This document shows, in pieces, positions 1-8,603 of a stretch of DNA of 64,000 bases. Position numbers and translations under genes: made by a program. The stretch comes from Marivita sp030148515. GTDB lineage: Bacteria > Pseudomonadota > Alphaproteobacteria > Rhodobacterales > Rhodobacteraceae. The stretch lies in assembly GCF_048006345.1 (NCBI RefSeq), contig NZ_CP180351.1, positions 3,782,001 through 3,846,000 on the forward strand, written 5' to 3'. How positions within the stretch are numbered: position 1 is the first letter of the stretch; every line of letters starts with the position of its first letter. The notes under the pieces are model-generated. The model worked only from the letters and a program-made list of their open reading frames with translations, made no database searches and was not told the origin of the DNA.

Positions 1-210
1 CCACATGAAGAACGCGCTGAGTGCCGGGATCGTGTGTTTCGTCAGGGGCGGCAACAGCGGGAAGTCGAAACCGGCAGGTGGTTCCGGCAGGAACAGGTAC
101 CCCACGAGCAAGGTCGCGATCACAGCGCGACCGGGCGGCAGTTTCTGAAACAGAACAACTGTCACCAGAGGCCATGTGGCCAGTGCGAGGATTGCCAATG
201 CGTTTGGCAT
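1..210 (-). CDS. Polytopic membrane protein, O-antigen polymerase/ligase-like N-terminus (partial)
   Basis: The reverse strand is open from an ATG at 210 to the window edge (70 codons shown, no stop). It begins MPNALAILALATWPLVTVVL, a hydrophobic first helix. A second helix follows (around residues 39-49), then a proline-rich stretch with PLLPPLTKHTIPALSAF. A helix pair followed by an LPPLDK/LPPLTK-like motif is what I recall from alphaproteobacterial O-antigen ligase (Wzy/WaaL-like) proteins, so this is a tentative family call. An AGGA lies about 7 nt before the ATG. It diverges from xsc and is probably unrelated to sulfonate metabolism. The product cannot be confirmed because only the N-terminus is present. 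Confidence 0.5.
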   Translation of the reverse strand, partial: MPNALAILALATWPLVTVVLFQKLPPGRAVIATLLVGYLFLPEPPAGFDFPLLPPLTKHTIPALSAFFMW

Positions 211-519
211 TCAGTGTCCTGCCGTTGTCGCCCTGCTGGGCGGGTGAACCAAACCGCATAGTCTGGCGGCGCAGCGCCCTTTCGCGCCGATATCCGGGTT
301 TATCAACTATACTGCAATCAAATAACGGCACAAATGGCGCGGGATTGCAGCAAATAGGTGTCTGCTCCCCTCGCGTCATTCCGGGGAAGGATCGCCTCAG
401 CCCCTCGTTTGGCTATAAGCGGCCTTTCAAAGTGGCCCTATTGGCAAGCGGTGTACATCGCTAGTGTCCGCCCAACCGCGCAGGCCCCTCGGCCCGCGCC
501 CTTCCCAGGGAGAGCCACC
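211..519. promoter_or_regulatory. Divergent intergenic region upstream of xsc with an 8-bp inverted repeat
   Basis: No convincing gene lies here. The region is AT-richer around 300-360 and holds the perfect inverted repeat CTGCAATC (312-319) / GATTGCAG (343-350), with 23 nt between the arms. This is a plausible operator for the xsc promoter, since the xsc start is 170 bp downstream. A weak TATACT-like element lies at about 308-313. The regulator is unknown. The repeat does not match the LacI-type sites found elsewhere in the window. Confidence 0.3.
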
Positions 520-2298
520 ATGAAAATGACCACCGAAGAAGCTTTTGTCAAAGTCCTCCAGATGCACGGGATCGAACACGCGTTCGGGATCATTGGGTCT
601 GCGTTCATGCCGATCTCCGACATTTTCCCGAAGGCAGGCATCACCTTCTGGGACTGTGCGCATGAAGGGTCTGGCGGCATGATGGCCGACGGCTACACCC
701 GCGCATCCGGCAAGATGTCCATGATGATCGCCCAGAACGGCCCGGGCATCACCAATTTCGTGACCGCCGTAAAAACCGCCTACTGGAATCACACCCCGCT
801 TCTGCTGGTCACACCGCAGGCGGCCAACAAGACCATCGGTCAGGGTGGTTTTCAGGAAGTCGAGCAGATGAAACTGTTCGAAGACATGGTCGCCTATCAG
901 GAAGAGGTGCGTGATGCCTCCCGTGTGGCCGAAGTTCTGAACCGCGTGATCCTGAACGCCAAGCGCGCCTCGGCTCCTGCACAGATCAACATGCCCCGCG
1001 ATTTCTGGACTCAGGTGATCGATATCGAACTGCCGGAAGTCGTTGAATTCGAACGTCCCTCGGGTGGTGACAGCGCGATCCAGCAGGCGGCTGATCTGAT
1101 GTCGTCCGCCAAGAACCCCGTCATCCTGAACGGCGCCGGTGTTGTTCTCGCCGGTGCGATCCCCGCCTCCATGGCGCTGGCAGAGCGTCTGACCGCGCCG
1201 GTCTGTGTAGGTTATCAGCACAACGACGCCTTCCCGGGCTCGCATCCGCTCTTCGCCGGTCCGCTGGGTTACAACGGCTCCAAAGCGGCGATGGAGCTGA
1301 TCTCGGGTGCGGATGTTGTCCTGTGCCTCGGCACGCGCCTCAACCCGTTCTCGACCCTTCCCGGCTATGGCATCGACTACTGGCCCAAAACCGCGAAGAT
1401 CATTCAGGTCGACATCAACCCGGACCGCATCGGTCTGACCAAGAAGGTCAGCGTCGGCATCGTCGGCGATGCGAAAAAGGTGGCAGAGGGCATTCTTGCA
1501 CGCCTGTCCGACACTGCAGGCGATGAGGGACGTGAGGACCGAAAAGCCAATATCGCGAAAACCAAATCCACCTGGGCGCAGCAACTGTCCAGCATGGACC
1601 ACGAACAGGACGATCCGGGTACCACCTGGAACGAACGCGCCCGCGCGGCCAAGCCGGAGTGGATGAGCCCGCGTATGGCATGGCGCGCGATCCAGTCGGC
1701 TCTGCCGAAAGAGGCGATCATCTCATCGGATATCGGCAACAATTGCGCCATTGGCAACGCTTATCCGACGTTTGAAGAAGGCCGGAAATACCTTGCGCCG
1801 GGTCTGTTCGGACCGTGTGGTTATGGCCTGCCGTCGATCATCGGCGCAAAGATCGCCTGCCCCGATGTTCCAGTGGTTGGCTTCTCGGGTGACGGTGCGT
1901 TTGGCATCGCGGTGACCGAGTTGACCGCGATTGGCCGTCCCGAATGGCCGGCGATCACACATATCGTCTTCCGGAACTACCAGTGGGGTGCGGAAAAGCG
2001 CAACTCCACCCTCTGGTATGACGACAATTTCGTCGGCACTGAACTCGACGAGGGCGTGAGCTATGCGGGCATCGCCAAGGCCTGCGGTCTGCAGGGCGTC
2101 ATCGCCCGCACGATGGACGAACTGCGCGATGCTCTGAACACCGCCATCAAGGACCAGATGGAGAATGGCAAGACCACGCTGATCGAAGCCATGATCAACC
2201 AGGAACTCGGCGAGCCGTTCCGCCGCGACGCGATGAAGGCACCCGTGGCCGTGGCGGGGATCGACCCGGCGGACATGCGCCCTCAGAAAGTCGCCTGA
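520..2298 (+). CDS. xsc: Sulfoacetaldehyde acetyltransferase
   Basis: Thiamine-diphosphate enzyme that converts sulfoacetaldehyde plus phosphate to acetyl phosphate and sulfite in the cytoplasm. It is the final desulfonation step for taurine, isethionate and other C2 sulfonates. The 592-aa product begins MKMTTEEAFVKVLQMHGIEH and has the family layout. The N-terminal pyrimidine domain has HEGSGGMMADGYTR with the ThDP-activating Glu. The central domain follows, and the C-terminal PP domain has GDGAFGIAVTEL and then FRNYQWGAEKRN. Start choice: ATG at 520 has GGGAGAG about 6 nt upstream; the frame is open further 5' but lacks the family N-terminus. The length matches known Xsc (about 590 aa). ackA follows after 1 bp. 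No aminotransferase or transporter for taurine is in the window, so the substrate source is not shown. Confidence 0.95.
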   Translation: MKMTTEEAFVKVLQMHGIEHAFGIIGSAFMPISDIFPKAGITFWDCAHEGSGGMMADGYTRASGKMSMMIAQNGPGITNFVTAVKTAYWNHTPLLLVTPQAANKTIGQGGFQEVEQMKLFEDMVAYQEEVRDASRVAEVLNRVILNAKRASAPAQINMPRDFWTQVIDIELPEVVEFERPSGGDSAIQQAADLMSSAKNPVILNGAGVVLAGAIPASMALAERLTAPVCVGYQHNDAFPGSHPLFAGPLGYNGSKAAMELISGADVVLCLGTRLNPFSTLPGYGIDYWPKTAKIIQVDINPDRIGLTKKVSVGIVGDAKKVAEGILARLSDTAGDEGREDRKANIAKTKSTWAQQLSSMDHEQDDPGTTWNERARAAKPEWMSPRMAWRAIQSALPKEAIISSDIGNNCAIGNAYPTFEEGRKYLAPGLFGPCGYGLPSIIGAKIACPDVPVVGFSGDGAFGIAVTELTAIGRPEWPAITHIVFRNYQWGAEKRNSTLWYDDNFVGTELDEGVSYAGIAKACGLQGVIARTMDELRDALNTAIKDQMENGKTTLIEAMINQELGEPFRRDAMKAPVAVAGIDPADMRPQKVA

Positions 2299-2299
2299 C

Positions 2300-3460
2300 A
2301 TGACCGACCCCGCAGAGAACGGACCGATTCTGGTCCTGAATGCGGGGTCGTCCTCGATCAAGTTTGCATTGTTTGATCCGAACTTGATCGAAACCCTCTC
2401 GGGGATGGCCGACGCCATCGGCGGGGCCTCTCGCTTGCGGATCGGGGACGACACGCACGATGTGCCGCTGATCGACCACCGCGCAGCTTTGGAAGCGATC
2501 CTGAAAGCACTGGCAGAGCGCGGGATCACGCCGGCCACTCTTCGCGCGGTGGGGCATCGCGTGGTACACGGCGGTCGCAAGCTCACGGGTCCGATGCGCG
2601 TCACCGATGAGGTCCGCGCCGAGATCGCAAATTGCACGCCCCTTGCCCCGCTGCACAACCCGCACAACCTTGCCCCGATGGAAGCGCTGTCGCGGCTCGC
2701 GCCGGACCTGCCGCAGTTTGCCAGCTTTGATACGTCGTTTCATGCGACCAACCCGAATGTGGCCACGCGTTATGCCATTCCGAAGATGATGGAGACCAAG
2801 GGCATCCGCCGCTATGGCTTCCACGGACTCAGCTATGCGTCCCTCGTGCGCCGCTTGCCCGAAGTGTCAGGTGACGCGCTGCCGTCGCGCCTGCTGGCGT
2901 TCCACCTTGGCAACGGCGCGTCGCTTTGCGCGATCCACAACGGACAGTCAATCGCCACGACAATGGGGTACTCGCCGCTGGATGGCCTGACCATGGGCAC
3001 ACGCTCTGGCGGGATCGACGCAAACGCGGTGTTGCGTCTGGTCGAGGAAAACGGGCTTGAGCGCACCAAGGCGATCCTGAACCATGAAAGCGGTTTGTTG
3101 GGCCTGTCGGGCGGAAAGTCCGACATGCGCAAGCTGATGCTGGACGCATCTGCCGAAAGCGCCTTTGCGGTCGAACATTTCTGCTATTGGACGCTGCGCC
3201 ACGCCGGGTCACTGATCGCGGCATTGGAGGGTCTCGACGCAATCGCCTTTACCGGGGGGATCGGCGAGAATGCGGTCGGAGTGCGGGCACGTATCCTGCG
3301 GGGGCTGGAATGGGCGGGCGTTCGGATCAATCCGGACTTCAATCACCGCTCTGGCCCGCGCCTGCATGCGGAAAGCTCTAAAGTCGCCGTCTGGGTCATT
3401 CCTGCCGAAGAAGAGCGCATGATCGCGATGGACGCGCTGGCCCTTTTGGAGGCCGCATGA
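2300..3460 (+). CDS. ackA: Acetate kinase
   Basis: Converts acetyl phosphate plus ADP to acetate plus ATP. The 386-aa protein has the ASKHA-fold signatures of acetate kinases. These are LVLNAGSSSIKFALFD near the N-terminus, GHRVVHGG, YGFHGLSYASLVRR, HLGNGASLCAI, GLTMGTRSGGIDAN and AFTGGIGENAVGVR. It starts 1 bp after the xsc stop, so it is almost certainly co-translated with xsc and acts on Xsc's acetyl phosphate. Together with pta at 3471-4334 the cell has two exits for acetyl phosphate: substrate-level ATP with acetate, or acetyl-CoA. The gene ends convergently with pta, 10 bp apart. Confidence 0.93.
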   Translation: MTDPAENGPILVLNAGSSSIKFALFDPNLIETLSGMADAIGGASRLRIGDDTHDVPLIDHRAALEAILKALAERGITPATLRAVGHRVVHGGRKLTGPMRVTDEVRAEIANCTPLAPLHNPHNLAPMEALSRLAPDLPQFASFDTSFHATNPNVATRYAIPKMMETKGIRRYGFHGLSYASLVRRLPEVSGDALPSRLLAFHLGNGASLCAIHNGQSIATTMGYSPLDGLTMGTRSGGIDANAVLRLVEENGLERTKAILNHESGLLGLSGGKSDMRKLMLDASAESAFAVEHFCYWTLRHAGSLIAALEGLDAIAFTGGIGENAVGVRARILRGLEWAGVRINPDFNHRSGPRLHAESSKVAVWVIPAEEERMIAMDALALLEAA

Positions 3461-3470
3461 GTTCCACCGA

Positions 3471-4334
3471 TCAGGTGTGCTGTGCGAGGGCGATGGTGAC
3501 CAGCGTTGACGCCACGATGTCGTCCACACTGGCACCCCGGCTGAGATCGCAGACGGGCTTGGCAAAACCTTGCAGAAACGGGCCGATAGCCTGCGCGCCC
3601 GCCAATTCCTGGCACAGCTTGTACGCAATGTTGCCCGCGTCCAGCGATGGGAAGATCAGCACGTTGGCATCTCCGCTGCCCAACCCTTTCTTCGTGGCAA
3701 TGGTGGCGTTCAGCGCGGCATCCGCCTGGACCGGTCCTGTAAACCCCGTGGCCTCGGCAACGCTGCGCATGCGATCCACACTGTCGCCTGCGCCGCTGGT
3801 GCCGGTAGAGAAAGACAAAAGCGCGACCTGCGCGTCGCCCAAAAGCGCCTGTGCCGTGTCAGCCGACGCCCGCGCAATGGCTTCCAGCGCCGCTGCATCC
3901 GGTGCCACGTTTACCGCGCAGTCTGCGAACACGAATTCGCGCCCGTCCGGGAACACCATCAGGAAATACGACGACGGGATTGTCACGCCCTCGGCCAGCC
4001 CGATGGCCATGCTGGCTGCTTCGATCACGCGCCGCGTCGGGCTGTCGGCCCCTGCGACCATCGCGTCGGCCTCGCCTGCGGCGACCATTGCGGCAGCGCG
4101 GTATAGGGGTTTCTGCAAAAGCCTGCGGGCCATCGCCTCTTTCATTCCGCGCGCTGACACGAGGGCTGCAACCTGTGCCTCTGTCGGATCGGCCGCGACA
4201 TCGAGCACGGAACACAGCCCTTCCTTGGTCAGACGCTGCGCGGCGTTTGCAACGCGCGGATCGTTAAGTTCGGGGAACACCACGCGGGTGTCCGATCCTG
4301 CTGCAATGGCACGTGCCTTGCTCAGAACGCTCAT
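3471..4334 (-). CDS. pta: Phosphate acetyltransferase (short form)
   Basis: Transfers the acetyl group between acetyl phosphate and CoA. The 287-aa protein consists of just the PTA/PTB catalytic domain, with VVFPELNDPRVANAAQRL near the N-terminus, AAMVAAGEADAMVAGADSPT in the middle and a C-terminal LIFPSLDAGNIAYKL segment. It lacks the N-terminal extension of enterobacterial Pta. Short Pta proteins are usual beside xsc in Alphaproteobacteria. A GGGAGAG ribosome site lies about 4 nt before the ATG. It is convergent with ackA, and its start is only 36 bp from the divergent citrate synthase start, so one of the two promoters probably lies inside a neighbour. Role here: channel Xsc-derived acetyl phosphate to acetyl-CoA. 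Confidence 0.93.
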   Translation of the reverse strand: MSVLSKARAIAAGSDTRVVFPELNDPRVANAAQRLTKEGLCSVLDVAADPTEAQVAALVSARGMKEAMARRLLQKPLYRAAAMVAAGEADAMVAGADSPTRRVIEAASMAIGLAEGVTIPSSYFLMVFPDGREFVFADCAVNVAPDAAALEAIARASADTAQALLGDAQVALLSFSTGTSGAGDSVDRMRSVAEATGFTGPVQADAALNATIATKKGLGSGDANVLIFPSLDAGNIAYKLCQELAGAQAIGPFLQGFAKPVCDLSRGASVDDIVASTLVTIALAQHT

Positions 4335-4370
4335 ATCACTCTCCCACTTCCGGCCGCAAAGGAGCCTTCA

Positions 4371-5504
4371 ATGACTGATAACGTCAAGATCAACCGAGGT
4401 TTGAAGGGTGTCTATTTCGAACGGTCCGGGGTGAGCGACATCGACGGCGCCGCGGGAACGCTGCAATATCGGGGCTATTCGATCCACGATCTGGCCACGC
4501 ATGCCACGTTCGAAGAGGTGTGCCACCTCTTGATGAAGGGCGAATTGCCGAACGCGGCAGAACTTGCAGCCTTTGACGCAGAGATGCGGGCAGCGCGGTC
4601 GGTGCCGGATGCGGTTCTCGACATCATCCGCGTGTGCAAGGACGGCCACCCGATGGACGTGTTGCGCACGGCGGTGTCTGCGCTGGCGGCGTTGGAGTCG
4701 GACAGCCTTGCGACCGGGGAGGAGGCATTCCTGCGCAATGGTATGCGGCTGACCGCGCAAGTGCCGACGCTGGTCGCGGCGCATGAGGCGATCCGCAATG
4801 GGCGTGATCCGGTTACCCCGGATGATAGCCTCAGCCATGCCGCCAACTGGCTCTGGATGCTCAAGGGCGAAAAGCCGTCCGAGGACGCGGCGCGTCTGGC
4901 TGATGTGGATTTTGTCCTGCACGCGGAACACGGCGCCAACGCCTCCAGCTTTGCGGCGCGGGTGACGGTTGGGACGGAGGCGAACCTGCACGGTGCCATC
5001 GTAACCGCGCTTAGCACGCTGGCGGGTCCTGCGCATGGTGGTGCTGCCGAAGACGTGATGAAGATGGTCAAGGAGATCGGTACTCCGGACAAGGCGGCGG
5101 AGTACGTGAAAACCAAGCGTGCCAACCGCGAGGCCGTCACCGGCTTCGGCCACCGCGTCTACCGCGCCGAAGACCCCCGCGCGCGCCACATGCGCGAAGG
5201 CGTTCGCAAGCTGGGCGAAGAGATGGGCGCGCCCGAATGGTACGAGATCCTGCAAGCGGTCGTTGAGGCGATGAAGCCCTACAGTCGCCACGGTCTGAAT
5301 GTGAACGTGGATTTCTATTCCGGCGTGATCTACCAGCTGCACGGCATCCCGATGGACCTTTACGTTCCGATCTTTGCCATCGGTCGGATGCCGGGTTGGG
5401 TGATCCAGTGCATCGAACAGCAGCGCGGCAATATCCTGATCCGTCCGCTCACGCTCTACAACGGACCGGAGCCACGGGATTGGGTGCCGATTGACGCCCG
5501 CTGA
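4371..5504 (+). CDS. Citrate synthase family protein (citrate/2-methylcitrate synthase)
   Basis: Condenses an acyl-CoA (acetyl- or propionyl-CoA) with oxaloacetate. The 377-aa protein has the short citrate synthase II layout. RGLKGVYFERSGVSDIDG and YRGYSIHDLA stand at the N-terminus. The catalytic segments are AGPAHGGAAEDV (His), GFGHRVYRAEDPRA (His) and VNVDFYSGVIYQLHGIP (Asp). It ends with GWVIQCIEQQRGNILIRP and LYNGP. An AAAGGAG site lies 6 nt before the ATG. Its length and opening resemble 2-methylcitrate synthases as much as TCA citrate synthases. Lying between pta and soeA, it could draw acetyl-CoA from sulfoacetaldehyde into the TCA cycle; that is inference, as no prpB or prpD partner is present. 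Confidence 0.85.
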   Translation: MTDNVKINRGLKGVYFERSGVSDIDGAAGTLQYRGYSIHDLATHATFEEVCHLLMKGELPNAAELAAFDAEMRAARSVPDAVLDIIRVCKDGHPMDVLRTAVSALAALESDSLATGEEAFLRNGMRLTAQVPTLVAAHEAIRNGRDPVTPDDSLSHAANWLWMLKGEKPSEDAARLADVDFVLHAEHGANASSFAARVTVGTEANLHGAIVTALSTLAGPAHGGAAEDVMKMVKEIGTPDKAAEYVKTKRANREAVTGFGHRVYRAEDPRARHMREGVRKLGEEMGAPEWYEILQAVVEAMKPYSRHGLNVNVDFYSGVIYQLHGIPMDLYVPIFAIGRMPGWVIQCIEQQRGNILIRPLTLYNGPEPRDWVPIDAR

Positions 5505-5512
5505 GTCATAAA

Positions 5513-5526
5513 TGTAAGCGCTTGCA
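5513..5526. promoter_or_regulatory. LacI-family-type operator upstream of soeA (site 1)
   Basis: TGTAAGCGCTTGCA is a 14-bp near-perfect palindrome around a central CG, the hallmark of LacI/GalR operators. It sits between the citrate synthase stop and the soeA start (88 bp before its ATG), in a gap of 109 bp. Read on the other strand it is TGCAAGCGCTTACA, close to the sites at 12742 and 23713. The LacI regulator at 11212-12210 is the obvious candidate ligand. Confidence 0.5.
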
Positions 5527-5613
5527 TAATGCGCCTTTACCATCGGCGCAGAAACGTAAACACTGTCGCCAACTCCGACCGGGGCGACACCCGGCGGATC
5601 AGGGAGGATAGAT

Positions 5614-8442
5614 ATGGGCCACGTCCAGCCAGAGCTGAACCTGTCACCGAAAGTCTCGGACGAAGTGCGCAAAACCACCTGCTACATGTGCGCCTGCCGC
5701 TGCGGGATCAACGTGCACATGAAGGACGGCAAGGTCGCCTATATCGAAGGCAATCGCGATCATCCGGTGAACCGCGGGGTGCTCTGCGCGAAGGGCAGCG
5801 CGGGCATCATGCAGCACAACGCGCCATCACGCCTGCGTGCGCCGTTGAAGCGCGTAGGCCCGCGCGGGTCGGGTGAGTTCGAAGAGATCTCGTGGGACGA
5901 GGCGCTTCAGATCGCGACGGATTGGCTCAAGCCTCTGCGGGCCGAAGCACCGGAAAAGCTCGCGTTCTTCACTGGGCGCGACCAGTCGCAATCCTTCACC
6001 AGCTTCTGGGCGCAGAATTTCGGAACGCCGAACTACGCAGCACATGGCGGGTTCTGTTCCGTGAACATGGCCGCTGCCGGCATCTACACGATGGGTGGCG
6101 CGTTCTGGGAATTCGGCCAACCGGATTGGGAGCACACCAAGCTGTTCATGCTGTTCGGCGTGGCCGAGGACCACGACAGCAACCCGATCAAGATGGGCCT
6201 TGGCAAGATCAAGGCGCGCGGGGCCAAGGTGATCGGCGTCAACCCGATCCGCACCGGTTACAACGCGATTGCCGATGATTGGGTCGGCATCACGCCCGGC
6301 ACGGATGGTCTGTTCATTCTCGCGCTGGTGCATGAATTGATGAAGGCCGGGAAGATCGACCTCGACTACCTTGCCCGCTACACCAACGCGCCTGTCCTCG
6401 TGAATGGCGACACGAAGTCGCCGGAACACGGTCTGTTCCTCAAGGACGACAATGGCAAGCCGCTGGTCATGGACCGTGTGACCGGCAAGCTGACGCCATT
6501 CGATCAGCCCGGCGTCAAGCCCGACCTTGCCGCCAGCTACCGCCATGCCGGGATCACGCACAAGACCGTCATGCACCTGATGGCCGAGCGCTATCTTGAT
6601 CCGCAATACGCCCCCGAAGCGGTGGCCGAAACCTGCGGCGTGTCCGCCACCAAGATCAAACGCATCGCGGCCGAGATTGCCCGCGTCGCCTTTGACGAGG
6701 CCATCGAGATCGACCAGCCGTGGACGGATTTCCGGGGTGAGAAGCATGACAAGATGCTGGGTCGCCCGGTCAGCTTTCATGCGATGCGCGGTATCTCTGC
6801 CCATTCCAACGGCTTCCAGACGTGTCGCGCGTTGCATGTGCTGCAAATCCTGCTGGGCGCGGTCGAAACCCCCGGTGGGTTCCGCTTCAAACCGCCTTAC
6901 CCCAAGCCCGCGACAGCGCATCCCAAGCCGCATTGCAAGGTGACACCGGGCAAGCCGCTGGACGGCCCGCATCTGGGCTTTGTGCATGGGCCGGATGACC
7001 TCTGCCTCAAGGAAGACGGCACCCCCGCCCGCATCGACAAGGCGTTCACATGGGAAAACCCGATGAGCGCCCATGGCCTGATGCACATGGTCATTTCCAA
7101 CGCCTATGCAGGCGATCCCTACAAGATCGACACGCTGTTCATGTACATGGCGAACATGTCGTGGAATTCGACGATGAACACGTCGGGCGTGATGAAGATG
7201 CTCACGGACATGGACGAGAACGGCGACTACGTGATCCCGCGCATCATCTATTCCGATGCCTATTCATCCGAGATGGTCGCCTATGCCGACCTGATCCTTC
7301 CCGACACGACCTACCTTGAACGGCACGACTGTATCTCTCTCCTCGACCGACCGATCTGCGAAGCCGACGCGGCAGCCGATGCGATCCGTTGGCCGGTGGT
7401 GCAGCCTGACCGCGATGTGCGGGGGTTCCAGTCCGTTTTGTGCGAATTGGGCGCAAAGCTTGATCTGCCGGGTTTCGTGAACGAGGACGGAAACCAGAAA
7501 TACGCCGACTACGCTGATTACATCACCCACCACCAGCGCCGTCCCGGTGTTGGTCCGCTGGCGGGTTGGCGCATGGGTGAAGACGGCCTGACCGGCGGAC
7601 GCGGCGACGTGAACGAGGCGCAGATCGACAGCTACATCGCCAATGGCGGCTTCTGGATGGCGCATGTGCCGGAGGAAGGGCTGTACTATAAACCGTGGAA
7701 CAAAGCCTATCAGGACTGGGCGGTGAAAATCGGCCTCTATGATGCGGCCGCGCCCTATATCTTCCAGCTCTACGTTGAGCCGATGCGGAAGTTCCAACTG
7801 GCTGCCGAAGGGCATGGCGATCGTCAACCGCCGGATCACCTGCGCGCGCGGATCAAGGAAACGCTCGATCCGCTGCCGATCTGGTACGCGCCGTTCGAGG
7901 ACAGCCGCGTCGATACCGAGGAATTCGCAATCCACGCGCTGACCCAGCGCCCGATGGCGATGTACCACTCCTGGGGCACTCAGAACGCGTGGCTGCGCCA
8001 GATCCACGGTCGCAACCCGCTTTATCTGCCGACCAAGCTTTGGGAAAAGCACGGGTTCAAGACCGGCGACTGGGCGCGTGTGACCTCGGCGCATGGTGAC
8101 ATTACCGTGCCTGTCGCCCACATGGCGGCGCTGAACGAAAACACCGTGTGGACATGGAACGCCATCGGCAAGCGCAAGGGCGCATGGGCCCTGGACAAGA
8201 ACGCGCCTGAGGCCACCAAGGGTTTCCTGCTTAACCATTTGATTCACGAATTGCTGCCACCGAAAGGTGACGGTCTGCGCTGGGCGAACTCTGATCCGAT
8301 CACCGGGCAGGCGGCGTGGTTCGATCTGCGGGTGAAGATCGAAAAGGTCGATGGGCCTTCGGAATCCCATCCTGTGTTCGATGAGCTGAAGTCGCCTGTT
8401 GGCCAGGGACCAGACGAACTGCGCTGGAAGGTGGAACCATGA
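5614..8442 (+). CDS. soeA: Sulfite dehydrogenase (quinone), molybdopterin subunit SoeA
   Basis: Catalytic subunit of a cytoplasm-facing, membrane-anchored complex that oxidises sulfite to sulfate and passes electrons to quinone. The 942-aa protein belongs to the DMSO-reductase family. An N-terminal 4Fe-4S motif CYMCACRCG with a fourth Cys in GVLCAKGSAGI is followed by the Mo-bis-MGD oxidoreductase domain, and a molydopterin-dinucleotide-binding domain lies at the C-terminus (around HSWGTQNAWLRQIHGRNPL). There is no Tat signal, as expected for SoeA. The neighbouring soeB, soeC and xsc make sulfite from Xsc the likely substrate. Thiosulfate or polysulfide reductase-like activity is the alternative on sequence alone. 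The stop overlaps the next ATG (ATGA). Confidence 0.88.
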   Translation: MGHVQPELNLSPKVSDEVRKTTCYMCACRCGINVHMKDGKVAYIEGNRDHPVNRGVLCAKGSAGIMQHNAPSRLRAPLKRVGPRGSGEFEEISWDEALQIATDWLKPLRAEAPEKLAFFTGRDQSQSFTSFWAQNFGTPNYAAHGGFCSVNMAAAGIYTMGGAFWEFGQPDWEHTKLFMLFGVAEDHDSNPIKMGLGKIKARGAKVIGVNPIRTGYNAIADDWVGITPGTDGLFILALVHELMKAGKIDLDYLARYTNAPVLVNGDTKSPEHGLFLKDDNGKPLVMDRVTGKLTPFDQPGVKPDLAASYRHAGITHKTVMHLMAERYLDPQYAPEAVAETCGVSATKIKRIAAEIARVAFDEAIEIDQPWTDFRGEKHDKMLGRPVSFHAMRGISAHSNGFQTCRALHVLQILLGAVETPGGFRFKPPYPKPATAHPKPHCKVTPGKPLDGPHLGFVHGPDDLCLKEDGTPARIDKAFTWENPMSAHGLMHMVISNAYAGDPYKIDTLFMYMANMSWNSTMNTSGVMKMLTDMDENGDYVIPRIIYSDAYSSEMVAYADLILPDTTYLERHDCISLLDRPICEADAAADAIRWPVVQPDRDVRGFQSVLCELGAKLDLPGFVNEDGNQKYADYADYITHHQRRPGVGPLAGWRMGEDGLTGGRGDVNEAQIDSYIANGGFWMAHVPEEGLYYKPWNKAYQDWAVKIGLYDAAAPYIFQLYVEPMRKFQLAAEGHGDRQPPDHLRARIKETLDPLPIWYAPFEDSRVDTEEFAIHALTQRPMAMYHSWGTQNAWLRQIHGRNPLYLPTKLWEKHGFKTGDWARVTSAHGDITVPVAHMAALNENTVWTWNAIGKRKGAWALDKNAPEATKGFLLNHLIHELLPPKGDGLRWANSDPITGQAAWFDLRVKIEKVDGPSESHPVFDELKSPVGQGPDELRWKVEP

Positions 8443-8603
8443 GCGGAGCAATGAAAGCCACGCTGCTGGCCATCGCGGTTGTACTGATCGGCATGGCCGG
8501 ATCGTTCATCTGGTTTGTCGCAACCTGGGACAAAGAGGCGGAACAGCCGATCGGGTTTGCGCCAGCACCCACCATCACGATCACGGAGGACCGCACCGCA
8601 TGA
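8439..8603 (+). CDS. 54-aa single-pass membrane peptide embedded in the soe operon
   Basis: A 54-codon frame begins MSGAMKATLLAIAVVLIGMA, giving one transmembrane helix at about residues 8-29, then WDKEAEQPIGFAPAPTITIT and a short charged tail. Its ATG overlaps the soeA stop (ATGA at 8439-8442), and its TGA overlaps the soeB ATG (ATGA at 8600-8603). Both junctions are translationally coupled, which is strong evidence that it is translated. It could be a small accessory subunit of the sulfite dehydrogenase, or an assembly or anchor peptide. I do not know a named family for it, and the function is inference from position. Confidence 0.75.
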   Translation: MSGAMKATLLAIAVVLIGMAGSFIWFVATWDKEAEQPIGFAPAPTITITEDRTA

